Program-made: the position numbers and the translations under genes
In this document: in pieces, positions 46,930 through 56,724 of the stretch
Layout: every line of letters starts with the position of its first letter
How positions within the stretch are numbered: the stretch's first letter is position 1
Assembly (NCBI RefSeq): GCF_016009175.1
Contig: NZ_JADUCM010000017.1
Location: 1-64,000 of the forward strand
DNA length: 64,000 bases
Direction of reading: 5' to 3'
Source: Pseudomonas alkylphenolica
Lineage (GTDB): Bacteria; Pseudomonadota; Gammaproteobacteria; Pseudomonadales; Pseudomonadaceae
Notes under the pieces: generated by a model
The model's input: only the letters and a program-made list of their open reading frames with translations
Told to the model about the DNA's origin: nothing
Database searches by the model: none

Positions 46930-48338
46930 GGGCGGTTCTCCTCTAGGTCGTCAGTGCTGGCGTTACTGTCGGCGAAGCTCAGGCCGTGCTTGCGCAGTTT
47001 GTCGTGCAAGGTCTTGCGGGGTATGCCCAGGGCTTCGGCCAGGCTGCGCATCGAGCTGTGCGGTTGGGCCAGCTCGGCGGCAATCAGTGAACGTTCGAAG
47101 TGTTCAACCTGCTCGCTGAGGTTGCCGCTGCCGACAGTGACCGCCTGTGGCTGAGACGGCTCGGGGGCCTGGCCATCGAGGGCCAGTTCCAGACCCAGGG
47201 CGAAACGCTCGGCGACGTTCTGCAGCTCGCGCACGTTGCCCGGCCAGGTGTGGCGCAGCAACAGCGCGCGTTGCGCCGGTTGCAGGCTGTTGGCTGGCAA
47301 GCCATGGCGTTCGCTGGCGGCGCCGGCGAAATGCTGGAACAACACCAGAATGTCGTCGCCGCGCTCGCGAAGTGGCGGGATGCGCAAGGGTGCAACATTC
47401 AGCCGGTAGTAAAGGTCGGCCCGAAAGCGCCCATGGTCAGCGGACTGGCGCAGGTCTTCCTTGGTGGCGGCGATGATGCGGATATCGAGCGGGATCTGCT
47501 GGTTACCGCCGAGGCGTTCAACCACTCGCTCCTGGAGCAGGCGCAGCAGTTTGACCTGCACATCCAGGCTCATGCTTTCGATTTCATCGAGGAACAGCGT
47601 GCCACCATTGGCGAATTCGAATTTGCCGATGCGACGCTTCTGGGCGCCAGTGAAGGCGCCTGGCTCGTGGCCGAACAGTTCACTTTCGACCACCGACTCG
47701 GCCAGGGCACCGGCGTTGATGGCCACGAACGGGCCGTCGCGTCGGCTCGACAGGTCATGCAGGGCGCGGGCAACGACTTCCTTGCCGGCGCCGGTTTCAC
47801 CGAGGATCAGTACATCGGCACGGGTACCGGCCAGCGCGCCGATCTGTTCGCGCAGGCGCAGCATGGGCGCTGACTGGCCGACCAGGCGGGCGCTCAGCTG
47901 CTGACGGTCGCTCAGGGCCAGGCGCAGGCTGCGGTTGTCCAGCACCAGGCGGCGCAGGGCCAGGGCACGGCGCACGCTGTCGAGCAAGGCGTCGCTGGCG
48001 AACGGTTTTTCAAGAAAGTCATAGGCACCGGCGCGCATGGCCTGTACTGCCAACGGTACGTCGCCGTGACCGGTGATCAGCAGCACCGGCAATTCCGGGT
48101 CTTGCGCGTGTACCTGCTGGAGCAGTTGCAGGCCGTCGATACCCGGCATGCGGATATCGCTGACCACCACGCCGGGCCAGTCGTGTTCAATGCGCCCGGC
48201 CAGATTCTGCGCGTCGCTCAGGGGCAGGACTTTCAGACCGGCAAGATCCAGGGTCTGGCTCAGGGCCTGGAGCAGGTGCGGGTCGTCATCGACCAGTATC
48301 ACCTGTACACGGCTGTCGATGAGCGGCTCGGTGGTCAT
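46926..48338 (-). CDS. DctD-like sigma-54-dependent response regulator
   Basis: This 470-residue NtrC-family activator has a receiver domain (phosphoacceptor D61 in VVVSDIRMPGIDG), an AAA+ domain with Walker A GETGAGKE and the sigma-54-contacting GAFTGA, Walker B GGTLFLDEI, and a C-terminal Fis-type HTH (MRSLAEALGIPRKTLHDKLRKHG, shown here shortened as SLAEALGIPRKTLHDKL). It pairs with the kinase at 48335-50149, its start overlapping that stop. It resembles DctD, but no C4-dicarboxylate transporter is adjacent, so the target promoter is unknown. Confidence 0.9.
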   Translation of the reverse strand: MTTEPLIDSRVQVILVDDDPHLLQALSQTLDLAGLKVLPLSDAQNLAGRIEHDWPGVVVSDIRMPGIDGLQLLQQVHAQDPELPVLLITGHGDVPLAVQAMRAGAYDFLEKPFASDALLDSVRRALALRRLVLDNRSLRLALSDRQQLSARLVGQSAPMLRLREQIGALAGTRADVLILGETGAGKEVVARALHDLSSRRDGPFVAINAGALAESVVESELFGHEPGAFTGAQKRRIGKFEFANGGTLFLDEIESMSLDVQVKLLRLLQERVVERLGGNQQIPLDIRIIAATKEDLRQSADHGRFRADLYYRLNVAPLRIPPLRERGDDILVLFQHFAGAASERHGLPANSLQPAQRALLLRHTWPGNVRELQNVAERFALGLELALDGQAPEPSQPQAVTVGSGNLSEQVEHFERSLIAAELAQPHSSMRSLAEALGIPRKTLHDKLRKHGLSFADSNASTDDLEENRP

Positions 48339-50149
48339 GCCGATGTGTCCTCCGGAGGTTGCAGGTTGGCGCCTGGGGTGGCGACGCGCAGTTTAAGGGT
48401 CAGCAGTGCGCCGCCTTCAGGGTGGTTGCCGAGCAGCAGTTCGCCGCCCAGGGCACGCATCAAGGTGTCGCAGATTGCCAGGCCCAGGCCAAGGCCCTGG
48501 GTACGCGTCTTGGTGGTAAAAAACGGTTCGCGGGCGCGGGCCAGCGCTTCACTGCTAAAGCCTGGGCCATTGTCGCGAATGTACAGGTAGACGTAGCCCT
48601 CGCGCTGTTCGGCACTTAGCCAGAGTTTTCGCGGGTTGGCTTTTTCGGTCAGGGCATCGAGGGCGTTGGCCAACAGGTTGCCGAGCACCTGGCGCAGGCG
48701 GGTTTCACCGGCCTGGACCCACAGCGTGGCATCCGGCAGGTCGCGTACCAGGTCCACGGCCATGGCCCGCCGACGTTTGGCCAGCAAGGCCAGGGCGTCA
48801 TCCAGCGCCGGCTGCAGCGCGACACTCTCCGGCGCGTGGCGGTCGCGACGGGCAAAGGCGCGCAGGTGGGCGATGATCGAGGCCATGCGCCCGGTCAGCT
48901 CGCTGATCAGTTTAAGGTTGCTGCGGGCGTCATCGGTGCGCTGATGGTCGAGAAGAATCTCGGCGTTTTCGGCGTAGCTGCGGATCGCCGCCAGGGGTTG
49001 GTTGAGCTCATGGCTGATGCTCGCCGACATGGTCCCCAGCACCGACAGTTTTCCGGCCTGGACCAGTTCGTCCTGGGCCCGCACCAGCTCCTGCTGGGCC
49101 TGTTCGCGCTCCAGTACCTCGTCTTTGAGGCGACTGTTCAGGCCCTCGAGGTCGGCGGTGCGTTCCATTACGCGCTTTTCCAGCTCGTGGCGGGCGTGGG
49201 CTTCGAAGTCGATGCGTTCGATGTAATGGCGCCGACGCTGCATCATCAGACCGAGCAACAGCATCAATACCAGCAAGGCTGCGGCGCCGATGGCCAATAC
49301 AGTGTTTACCGAGCGGTCAATCAGGGTTCGCGGGGCGAGGATGCTGACTTGCCAGCCCGTCTCCTCGATGTCCTGGGTCTGGATCAGCCAGGCGTCGGTG
49401 TTGAGATTCAGTGGTTGCGGTTCTTGTGTCGGGTAGAGCCGGATCGCGACGATCGCCTCGCGCTCGGCCTCGGTCAGTGGCCGCGTAGCGCGGAAACGCC
49501 AGTCAGGACGCGAGGTGAGGATCACTACACCATTGTGGTCGGTAACCAACAGCTGTTCGGGCGTCTTGCCCCACAGGTTCTCGGTGTGGTCGAGGTCGAC
49601 CTTGACCACCAGTACACCGATTATCTGTTCGCGATCATGCACCGCAGCGGCAAAGAAATAGCCGCGTTTGGCCGAGGTGGTGCCCTGGCCGAAAAAGCGC
49701 CCCAGGCGCCCGGCAATAGCTTCGGTGTAGTAAGGCCGGTAGGCAAAATTGCGGCCGACGAAGCTGTCGCGCTTGTCCCAGTTGGAGGCCGCCAGGGTGT
49801 TGCCCCTGGTGTCCATCAGGTACATGACTTCGGCGCCGGTCTGGGTGGCGATGTCTTTGAGCAGGCGGTTGGCGTTGGTCAGGCTTTCCAGGCGTAGCGG
49901 GTCAGCCAGCACGGCGCGCAGGGCGGGCAGGTCGCCAAGGATCTGCGGCAGGGTTTCGTAGCGGTGCAGGATGCCCAGCAGGTTGGCGACGTACAGGTCC
50001 TGGGTCTGGCGGTTCTGCCCGGCCAGCTCTTGCTGGTAATAGTGTTTGGCAAGGTGCTGCAAAGGCCATAGCAACGGCGCCAGGCAAATCGCCAGCAGTG
50101 CCAGGCTGCGCCAGCGAGGGCGGCGGGGAAGAGGTGGAATCATGGTCAT
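48335..50149 (-). CDS. DctB-like sensor histidine kinase
   Basis: This 604-residue membrane kinase has TM1 at about 15-32, a large periplasmic double-Cache domain (to about 285), TM2 around 286-305, a coiled-coil linker (HARHELEKRVMERTADLEGL), HisKA with the histidine in SISHELNQPLAAIRSYAEN, and HATPase (NLLANALDAL, DNGPGFS, GLGLGLAIC). This is DctB architecture and suggests an organic-acid-like ligand. MTMIPPL at 50149 or ATG 50143 may be the start. It feeds the DctD-like regulator. Confidence 0.88.
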   Translation of the reverse strand: MTMIPPLPRRPRWRSLALLAICLAPLLWPLQHLAKHYYQQELAGQNRQTQDLYVANLLGILHRYETLPQILGDLPALRAVLADPLRLESLTNANRLLKDIATQTGAEVMYLMDTRGNTLAASNWDKRDSFVGRNFAYRPYYTEAIAGRLGRFFGQGTTSAKRGYFFAAAVHDREQIIGVLVVKVDLDHTENLWGKTPEQLLVTDHNGVVILTSRPDWRFRATRPLTEAEREAIVAIRLYPTQEPQPLNLNTDAWLIQTQDIEETGWQVSILAPRTLIDRSVNTVLAIGAAALLVLMLLLGLMMQRRRHYIERIDFEAHARHELEKRVMERTADLEGLNSRLKDEVLEREQAQQELVRAQDELVQAGKLSVLGTMSASISHELNQPLAAIRSYAENAEILLDHQRTDDARSNLKLISELTGRMASIIAHLRAFARRDRHAPESVALQPALDDALALLAKRRRAMAVDLVRDLPDATLWVQAGETRLRQVLGNLLANALDALTEKANPRKLWLSAEQREGYVYLYIRDNGPGFSSEALARAREPFFTTKTRTQGLGLGLAICDTLMRALGGELLLGNHPEGGALLTLKLRVATPGANLQPPEDTSA

Positions 50150-50184
50150 CGCAACTGCGCCAGAAAGTACTGGCGCATTATGCG

Positions 50185-51060
50185 CTACTTCAGGCAGTCG
50201 ATCAGCGCCTGCTGCCAGTGTGGCTGGGTGACCTGCCATTGGCGTTGCAGGCGACTGCAGTCCAGTCGCGAGTTCAGGGGGCGTTGCGCCGGCGTCGGGT
50301 AGTCGCGTGAAGGAATGGGCAGCAGCTCAGCACACGGCAACCCAAGAACTTTGAGCTGGTCAGCAATGGCCTGGGCAAAACCGAACCAGGAAGTTTCACC
50401 TTGCGCGGTCAGGTGATAAATGCCCCATTCACCGCCCAAGCCGTTCTGCCAGCGTTCAATTAGCAGGCGCGTACTGTGGGCAACGGTGCCGGCCCAGGTC
50501 GGTGCCCCGATCTGGTCAGCGACGACGCGAAGTTGCGGCTTTTCCTGGAGCAGGCGCTGCATGGTCAGCAGAAAGTTACGGCCGTGTCGCGAGTATATCC
50601 AACTGGTGCGCAGGATCAGATGCTGGCCGCCCACGGCGGTAATGGCCTGCTCACCCGCCAGTTTGCTTCGACCGTAGACGCCCAGCGGGTTCGGTGCATC
50701 ATCTTCGGTGTAGGGCGTCGCCTTGTTACCGTCGAATACGTAGTCGGTGGAGTAATGGATCAGTGGAATATTAAGGCGCGCAGCTTCTTCGGCAAAGATG
50801 CCTGGCGCCTGAGCATTGATCGCAAACGCCAGGTCCGGTTCGCTTTCGGCCTGGTCCACCGCCGTGTGGGCGGCGGCGTTGATGATCAGGTCCGGGGCGA
50901 TGGCCCTGATGTAACTGCGGATTTGCTCCGGTTGAGTAAGGTCCAGCGCATTGCGGTCCAGCGCATGGATCGTCCCCAAGCTGCGCAGGCTCAACTGCAG
51001 TTCCCGTGACACCTGGCCATGCTGGCCACTAATGAGAATTCTCGGCTGCGGACCGGTCAT
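50185..51060 (-). CDS. rfbD: dTDP-4-dehydrorhamnose reductase RfbD
   Basis: This 291-residue SDR-type reductase has the N-terminal nucleotide loop ISGQHGQVSREL, the catalytic YGRSKLAGE (YxxxK) and STDYVFDG. It reduces dTDP-4-dehydro-L-rhamnose to dTDP-L-rhamnose, the last step of the pathway. The ATG at 51060 overlaps the rfbC stop. It is the last gene of rfbBACD; a DctB-like gene follows 35 bp later on the same strand. Confidence 0.93.
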   Translation of the reverse strand: MTGPQPRILISGQHGQVSRELQLSLRSLGTIHALDRNALDLTQPEQIRSYIRAIAPDLIINAAAHTAVDQAESEPDLAFAINAQAPGIFAEEAARLNIPLIHYSTDYVFDGNKATPYTEDDAPNPLGVYGRSKLAGEQAITAVGGQHLILRTSWIYSRHGRNFLLTMQRLLQEKPQLRVVADQIGAPTWAGTVAHSTRLLIERWQNGLGGEWGIYHLTAQGETSWFGFAQAIADQLKVLGLPCAELLPIPSRDYPTPAQRPLNSRLDCSRLQRQWQVTQPHWQQALIDCLK

Positions 51061-51602
51061 GGCAACAGCTCTGAATCTTTGAACCATTGCCCTTGCTGAT
51101 CCTTGGCGGAAAGCACTGGCTGCTCTTCCAGCTGCCAGTCAATTGCCAGATCCGGGTCGTCCCAGCGAATGCAGCGCTCGGCCGCCGGGTTGTAGTAAGC
51201 CGTGGTCTTGTAGAGGAACTCGGCTTTGTCGCTGAGTACCAGAAAACCGTGGGCAAAGGTCTCTGGTATCCAGATCTGGCGACGATTCTGTGCAGACAAG
51301 CGTGTGGCGATCCATTGCCCGAACGTGGCAGAACTTCGGCGTACATCAACTACAACATCCAGTACTTCGCCATGGATGACGCGTACCAGCTTGCCTTGGG
51401 AGTTTTCGACCTGATAGTGCAGACCCCGCAGCACGCCCCGATGCGATGCGGAGTGGTTGTCTTGGACAAACGTTGTGCTGACGCCGGTTTGCTGCTCAAA
51501 CGCCTGCGCATTGAAACTTTCATAGAAAAAGCCGCGAGGGTCTTCGAACACCTTGGGCTCAATGATAAGTACGCCGGGTAAGCGTGTGGGGATGACGTTC
51601 AT
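51057..51602 (-). CDS. rfbC: dTDP-4-dehydrorhamnose 3,5-epimerase RfbC
   Basis: This 181-residue cupin-type epimerase has [14 protein letters not shown] near the N-terminus, [20 protein letters not shown] carrying the catalytic histidine, and [22 protein letters not shown]. It epimerises dTDP-4-dehydro-6-deoxyglucose at C3 and C5. It overlaps rfbA and rfbD by four bases each. Confidence 0.94.
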   Translation of the reverse strand: MNVIPTRLPGVLIIEPKVFEDPRGFFYESFNAQAFEQQTGVSTTFVQDNHSASHRGVLRGLHYQVENSQGKLVRVIHGEVLDVVVDVRRSSATFGQWIATRLSAQNRRQIWIPETFAHGFLVLSDKAEFLYKTTAYYNPAAERCIRWDDPDLAIDWQLEEQPVLSAKDQQGQWFKDSELLP

Positions 51603-52474
51603 TGCTGTTCTTCGAGCAGTTTGTAGAGGTATTGGCCGTAGCCGGTTTTAGCCAGCGCCTTGGCCTTTTCAGACAGGCGTTCGCGACAGATCCAGCCCTT
51701 CTGAAAGGCAATTTCTTCCAGGCAGGCTACTTTCAGGCCCTGCCTGTTCTCGATTGTCTGAACGTACTGCGAGGCGTCCAGCAGGCTCTCGTGTGTGCCG
51801 GTATCGAGCCAGGCAAAACCCCGCCCGAACCGTTCTACCCGCAGGTCACCACGCTTGAGGTATGCGTTGGTGATGTCGGTTATCTCAAGTTCTCCGCGGG
51901 CAGACGGCCTGACCTGCTTGGCGATGGCAACCACGTCGTTGTCATAAAAATACAGGCCGGTAACGGCATAGTTCGATTTCGGTTGCTGTGGCTTCTCTTC
52001 AATCGAAAGTGCCCGGCCCTGCGTATCGAAGTCGACGACCCCGAATCGCTCCGGGTCCTTGACCCAATAGCCGAATACAGTCGCGCCGCTTTCGTGGCTG
52101 ACCGCCCGCAACAACTGTTCGCTGAATCCTTGTCCGTGAAAGATGTTGTCACCCAGGATCAGGCACACCGAATCGTTGCCGATGAACGCCTCACCAATCA
52201 GGAAGGCCTGAGCCAACCCGTCGGGAGTGGGCTGTTCTGCATAACTGATATGGATACCAAATTGGCTTCCGTCTCCGAACAACTGACGGTACTGGGGTAA
52301 GTCCTGCGGGGTAGAGATCAGCAGAATTTCCCGAATACCGGCAAGCATGAGGACCGAGATCGGGTAATAGATCATCGGTTTGTCATAGATGGGCAGCAGT
52401 TGTTTGGAGACACCCAGGGTGATGGGATGCAAGCGGGTTCCGGAGCCGCCTGCCAGAACGATACCTTTGGTCAT
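51599..52474 (-). CDS. rfbA: Glucose-1-phosphate thymidylyltransferase RfbA
   Basis: This 291-residue nucleotidyltransferase begins [19 protein letters not shown] with the nucleotide-binding GGx[28 protein letters not shown] and [15 protein letters not shown] are family-typical. It makes dTDP-glucose from dTTP and glucose-1-phosphate. The ATG at 52474 overlaps the rfbB stop. Confidence 0.94.
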   Translation of the reverse strand: MTKGIVLAGGSGTRLHPITLGVSKQLLPIYDKPMIYYPISVLMLAGIREILLISTPQDLPQYRQLFGDGSQFGIHISYAEQPTPDGLAQAFLIGEAFIGNDSVCLILGDNIFHGQGFSEQLLRAVSHESGATVFGYWVKDPERFGVVDFDTQGRALSIEEKPQQPKSNYAVTGLYFYDNDVVAIAKQVRPSARGELEITDITNAYLKRGDLRVERFGRGFAWLDTGTHESLLDASQYVQTIENRQGLKVACLEEIAFQKGWICRERLSEKAKALAKTGYGQYLYKLLEEQQ

Positions 52475-53553
52475 GCAATAAGATCCTTGAAATTGTTGGT
52501 ACCAAGGCGCTGGCCTTGGTAGCTCCCGTCTTGAACCCGTTGGCACCACTCCAGATTGTCCAGGTACCACTGCACGGTTTTGCGCAGACCGGATGCGAAC
52601 GTTTCCTCGGGCACCCAGCCCAGCTCACGCTCGATCTTGCTGGCGTCGATGGCGTAGCGCAGGTCGTGGCCAGGGCGGTCCTGTACGAAGGTGATCAGGT
52701 CTGCGTAGTGTTCAACGCCTTGCGGGCGGTTGGGCGCGAGTTCTTCAAGCAGCGCGCAGATGCTGCGTACCACATCGATGTTTTTCTGCTCGTTGTGTCC
52801 GCCAATGTTAAACGTCTCACCCACCGTTCCTTCAGTTACCACCTTGAGCAGGGCGCGGGCATGGTCCTCAACGAACAACCAGTCGCGCACCTGCAGGCCG
52901 TTGCCGTACACGGGCAAGGGCTTGCCCGCCAAGGCATTGAGAATCACCAGCGGAATCAGCTTTTCCGGGAAATGATAGGGGCCGTAGTTGTTTGAGCAGT
53001 TGGTGATCAGCACTGGCAGGCCATAGGTGCGCTGCCAGGCGCGCACCAGGTGATCGGACGCCGCCTTGCTTGCCGAATACGGAGAACTAGGCGCATACGG
53101 TGTGGACTCAGTGAACAGGTCATCGATGCCATGCAGGTCGCCGTACACCTCGTCGGTGGAGATGTGGTGGAAGCGAAACGCGGCTCGCTCGTCGTCAGGC
53201 AGCGAGAGCCAATAGGCGCGGGTCGCTTCGAGCAAGGCGTAAGTGCCGACGATATTGGTCTGGATGAACTGGGCCGGACCATCGATAGAACGGTCGACAT
53301 GGGACTCCGCTGCCAGGTGCATGATGGCATGGGGCTGGAACCGTTTTAGCACGGCGCTGACGGTAGCCTGGTCAGCAATGTCGGCCTGGACGAACTCATA
53401 GCGAGTGTCGGTTGCAATACAGGTCAACGACTCAAGGTTACCGGCATAGGTCAGCTTGTCGAGGTTGAGCACCTCGTGTTCAGTCGCGCTGATCAGATGA
53501 CGAATGAGCGCTGAACCAATGAAACCGGCTCCGCCGGTAATAAAAATGCGCAT
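52471..53553 (-). CDS. rfbB: dTDP-glucose 4,6-dehydratase RfbB
   Basis: This 360-residue extended SDR enzyme has [16 protein letters not shown] (NAD binding), [15 protein letters not shown], the SxTDE loop [10 protein letters not shown] and the catalytic [12 protein letters not shown]. It dehydrates dTDP-glucose to dTDP-4-dehydro-6-deoxyglucose. It is the first gene of rfbBACD. The ATG at 53553 (MRIFITGG) is preferred over a TTG two codons upstream. Confidence 0.94.
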   Translation of the reverse strand: MRIFITGGAGFIGSALIRHLISATEHEVLNLDKLTYAGNLESLTCIATDTRYEFVQADIADQATVSAVLKRFQPHAIMHLAAESHVDRSIDGPAQFIQTNIVGTYALLEATRAYWLSLPDDERAAFRFHHISTDEVYGDLHGIDDLFTESTPYAPSSPYSASKAASDHLVRAWQRTYGLPVLITNCSNNYGPYHFPEKLIPLVILNALAGKPLPVYGNGLQVRDWLFVEDHARALLKVVTEGTVGETFNIGGHNEQKNIDVVRSICALLEELAPNRPQGVEHYADLITFVQDRPGHDLRYAIDASKIERELGWVPEETFASGLRKTVQWYLDNLEWCQRVQDGSYQGQRLGTNNFKDLIA

Positions 53554-53670
53554 GTCCAATAACCTTTACGTCTTTGGCGAATTTCTACAGAAGCCTAGCC
53601 TGTGGACAGTCTTCAGCGGGAGTAGGGGCAAAAAAATTGCATCACATTAGCAAGCTACTTTGGCATGACC

Positions 53671-53738
53671 TTGTTGCTCATCGCTTTTTTCCTGCCGTAC
53701 TTGCTTATCGGCAGAAGCAGTGGCGATATAAGCAACAA
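53671..53738 (+). other. Long imperfect hairpin in the leader of the kinase/PLP fusion gene
   Basis: Outer arms TTGTTGCT (53671-53678) and AGCAACAA (53731-53738), middle arms ATCGC (53680-53684) and GCGAT (53723-53727), and inner arms CTGCCG (53692-53697) and CGGCAG (53709-53714) nest into one stem of 19 pairs with internal loops. It ends 17 bases before the ATG and 5 bases before the ribosome site. It could control translation or be a protein-binding dyad. Confidence 0.5.
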
Positions 53739-53755
53739 AAAAAATGAGGTCCACC

Positions 53756-56665
53756 ATGCCGCTCAGTACCTTGATCCACCGCTCCAGCCAACCCTGCCCC
53801 GATGTCAGCGAAGAGCAAGCCCGGCGGGTGTTGCAGGAGCAGTATGGGCTCAGTGGTTCATTGCAGCCATTAGGCAGCCAGCAAGACCTGAACTTTCGCG
53901 TTGATAGTGCCCAGGGGCGCTATGTCCTGAAAATCTGCCATGGCAGCTACGCCGAGGTTGAGCTGGAGGCCCAGCACGCGGCCCTGCGCTACCTGCGTGA
54001 GCGTGGCGTGCCGGTGCCTGCGGTTATCAGTGCAGGCTCCGGCGCGCAGTTGCTGGCGCTGGAGGTCGACGGGCAGGCCCTGCGCGTGCGTTTGCTCGAA
54101 TACATCGAAGGCCAGTCGCTGACCCGTTTGAAGTACATGGCGCCGGAACTGATTGCCGAATTGGGCAGGCTGTGTGCACGGGTTGACCAGGCCTTGGCCG
54201 AATTCAGTCACCCAGGTCTTGAGCGTACGCTGCAATGGGACCCGCGCCATGCCCCGGCCTTGACCGCCCACCTGTTGCCCGTGCTGGCCGACGGGCCACG
54301 CAAAACGCAGCTGCTGGCGGCTACAGGTCTGGCAGAGGCGCGGCTGCATCCCCTGATCAGCCAGCTGCCGATGCAGGCCGTGCACCTGGACATCACCGAT
54401 GACAATGCCGTGTGGCAACGCGACGAGCAGCGTGAGTGGCAGTTGCAAGGCGTCATCGACTTTGGTGACCTGGTGCATACCTGGCGGATTGCCGACCTGT
54501 CGGTGACCTGTGCAGCGCTGCTACACCACGCCGAGGGCGATCCGCTGCGCATCCTGCCTGCGGTACAGGCCTACCATGCACTCAACCCGTTGACGACGAG
54601 TGAGCTCAAAGCGCTCTGGCCGCTGATCGTCGCCCGGGCAGGCGTACTGGTACTCAGCAGCGAGCAGCAACTGAGTGTCGATCCGGGCAACCAGTACATT
54701 CGTGACAACCTGAACCATGAGTGGGAGATTTTCGACGTCGCCAACAGCGTGCCGTTTGAACTCATGGAAGCGGCGATCTTGCAGGTCACCGGCCACGCGC
54801 TTCCGGCCTTTACGTTGCAAGCCACTGCACCGCTGTTGCCGGGTTTGCAGGCTGATGCGGTGACGCCCGTGGACCTGGGCGTGCTGAGTGAGCTTTTCCA
54901 GGCCGGCAACTGGGAGCAGCCGGGCATCGACCAGCAATTGCTACGTGAGCACGCGGGCGAGCAGGGTGCTGCGAGCTCCCTGTATGCGCAGTATCGTCTG
55001 TCGAAGACCCACATCGACAACCCGCAAGAACCGCAGACCTTTGCCCTGCACGTGGAGTTGCAGGTGCCCGCGAACGCGGTGCTGCAAGCCCCGTGGGCCG
55101 GTGTCTGGCAGCAGACTGCAGAGGGCGTCGGTTGCTTGCAGGGCGAGCAGTGCACCCTCTGGCTGCGTGGGCTGGCCGACACGCCAGAGTCAGGCGCACA
55201 ACTCGCACAGGGTCAGCACCTGGGACGCAGTGCAGGGCTGTTGAGCATCCAGCTGTGCCGTGTTCCTGGGCTGTGCCCGCCGGCTTTCGTCGTGCCGTCC
55301 CGGGCGGCGGCCTGGCAGGCCGTGTGCCCGTCGCCACAGGCGATACTGGGGTTTGCCTGCGAGGCCGAGCCGCTGGTTGACGCCGCGCAGTTGCTGGCGC
55401 GCCGCGATGCCAGTTTTGCCCGCTCGCAGAAGCACTACTACCAACAGCCGCCGCATATCGAGCGTGGCTGGCGCAACTACCTGATCGACATGCAGGGGCG
55501 GTCGTACCTGGACATGCTCAACAACGTCGCGGTACTCGGCCACGGCCATCCACGCATGGTGCAGGAGTCGGCGCGGCAATGGTCGCTGCTCAACACCAAC
55601 TCGCGCTTTCACTACGCGGCGATTGCCGAGTTTTCCGAGCGCCTGCTGGCGCTGGCCCCCGAAGGCATGGACCGGGTGTTCCTGGTCAACAGCGGCACCG
55701 AAGCCAACGACCTGGCGATCCGCCTGGCCTGGGCCTACAGCGGTGGTCGCGACATGCTCAGCGTGCTGGAGGCTTACCACGGCTGGTCGGTGGCTACCGA
55801 TGCGATCTCGACCTCGATTGCCGACAACCCCCAGGCGCTGAGTACCCGGCCTGAGTGGGTGCACCCGGTGATTGCCCCCAACACTTACCGTGGCGCCTAC
55901 CGCGGCGACGACACCTGCGCCGACTACCTGCGCGATGTTGACGACAAGCTGGATGCGCTGGCGGCGCAACAGCGTCAGCTGGCCGGGTTCATCTGCGAAC
56001 CGGTGTACGGCAACGCCGGTGGCATTTCCCTGCCAACGGGCTACCTGCAGCAGGTCTATGGCAAGGTGCGGGCGGCCGGCGGCGTGTGCATCGCCGATGA
56101 GGTACAGGTCGGCTACGGCCGGCTGGGCGAGTATTTCTGGGGCTTCGAGCAACAAGGCGTGGTGCCGGACATCATCACCATGGCCAAGGGCATGGGCAAC
56201 GGTCAGCCATTGGGCGCGGTCATCACCCGCCGGGAAATCGCCGAGGCGCTGGAGGCTGAAGGCTATTTCTTCTCGTCCGCCGGCGGCAGCCCGGTCAGTT
56301 GCCGGATCGGCATGGCGGTGCTCGATGTAATGGATGAAGAGGGCTTGTGGGGCAACACCCGTGATGTCGGCAGGCACTTCAAAGCGCGCCTGCAGGCATT
56401 GGTCGATAAACATCCGTTAGCCGGTGCGGTGCATGGCTCTGGCTTCTACCTGGGCCTGGAACTGGTCCGCGACCGCAGCACGCTGGAGCCGGCCACTGAA
56501 GAAACCACCTACCTGTGCGATCGCCTGCGCGACCTGGGGATCTTCATGCAGCCTACCGGCGACTATCTGAACATCCTCAAGATCAAGCCGCCGATGTGCA
56601 CCACGCGCGAAAGCGTGGACTACTTCGTCGACAGCATCGACAGGGTGTTGTCAGAAACGCTCTAA
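53756..56665 (+). CDS. Fused APH-type kinase and class III PLP enzyme (phospholyase/aminotransferase)
   Basis: This 969-residue fusion begins with an aminoglycoside-phosphotransferase-type kinase (residues about 1-340) showing LNFRVDSAQGRYVLKICHG, the catalytic HLDITDDN (H210, D212) and VIDFGD (D235). A less conserved middle region follows (about 345-540), where relatives carry a peptidase-M23-like domain but no metal motif is evident here. The C-terminal half (about 560-969) is a class III PLP fold with the PLP lysine K811 in ITMAKGMGNGQPLG and NSGTEANDLAIRLAW. Kinase/AGXT2L-like fusions are associated with phosphorylating an amino alcohol and then eliminating phosphate and ammonia. The substrate is unknown. 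GAGG precedes the ATG; a terminator follows. Confidence 0.85.
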   Translation: MPLSTLIHRSSQPCPDVSEEQARRVLQEQYGLSGSLQPLGSQQDLNFRVDSAQGRYVLKICHGSYAEVELEAQHAALRYLRERGVPVPAVISAGSGAQLLALEVDGQALRVRLLEYIEGQSLTRLKYMAPELIAELGRLCARVDQALAEFSHPGLERTLQWDPRHAPALTAHLLPVLADGPRKTQLLAATGLAEARLHPLISQLPMQAVHLDITDDNAVWQRDEQREWQLQGVIDFGDLVHTWRIADLSVTCAALLHHAEGDPLRILPAVQAYHALNPLTTSELKALWPLIVARAGVLVLSSEQQLSVDPGNQYIRDNLNHEWEIFDVANSVPFELMEAAILQVTGHALPAFTLQATAPLLPGLQADAVTPVDLGVLSELFQAGNWEQPGIDQQLLREHAGEQGAASSLYAQYRLSKTHIDNPQEPQTFALHVELQVPANAVLQAPWAGVWQQTAEGVGCLQGEQCTLWLRGLADTPESGAQLAQGQHLGRSAGLLSIQLCRVPGLCPPAFVVPSRAAAWQAVCPSPQAILGFACEAEPLVDAAQLLARRDASFARSQKHYYQQPPHIERGWRNYLIDMQGRSYLDMLNNVAVLGHGHPRMVQESARQWSLLNTNSRFHYAAIAEFSERLLALAPEGMDRVFLVNSGTEANDLAIRLAWAYSGGRDMLSVLEAYHGWSVATDAISTSIADNPQALSTRPEWVHPVIAPNTYRGAYRGDDTCADYLRDVDDKLDALAAQQRQLAGFICEPVYGNAGGISLPTGYLQQVYGKVRAAGGVCIADEVQVGYGRLGEYFWGFEQQGVVPDIITMAKGMGNGQPLGAVITRREIAEALEAEGYFFSSAGGSPVSCRIGMAVLDVMDEEGLWGNTRDVGRHFKARLQALVDKHPLAGAVHGSGFYLGLELVRDRSTLEPATEETTYLCDRLRDLGIFMQPTGDYLNILKIKPPMCTTRESVDYFVDSIDRVLSETL

Positions 56666-56679
56666 CGCGTGGATTGAGC

Positions 56680-56719
56680 GCCGCTTAAATCGATTGTTAT
56701 CGGTTTAAGCGGCTTTTTT
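56680..56719 (+). terminator. Rho-independent terminator of the fusion gene
   Basis: GCCGCTTAAATCGAT / ATCGGTTTAAGCGGC (one mismatch) with loop TGTT and TTTTTT. Strong; lies 15 bp after the stop. Confidence 0.93.
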
Positions 56720-56724
56720 ATGCT

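Noticed and set aside
53660..53678. Sigma-54-like promoter TTGGCATGACCTTGTTGCT before the fusion gene
   Set aside because: The GG and GC elements are two bases too far apart for a -24/-12 promoter, and part of the match is in a hairpin arm.
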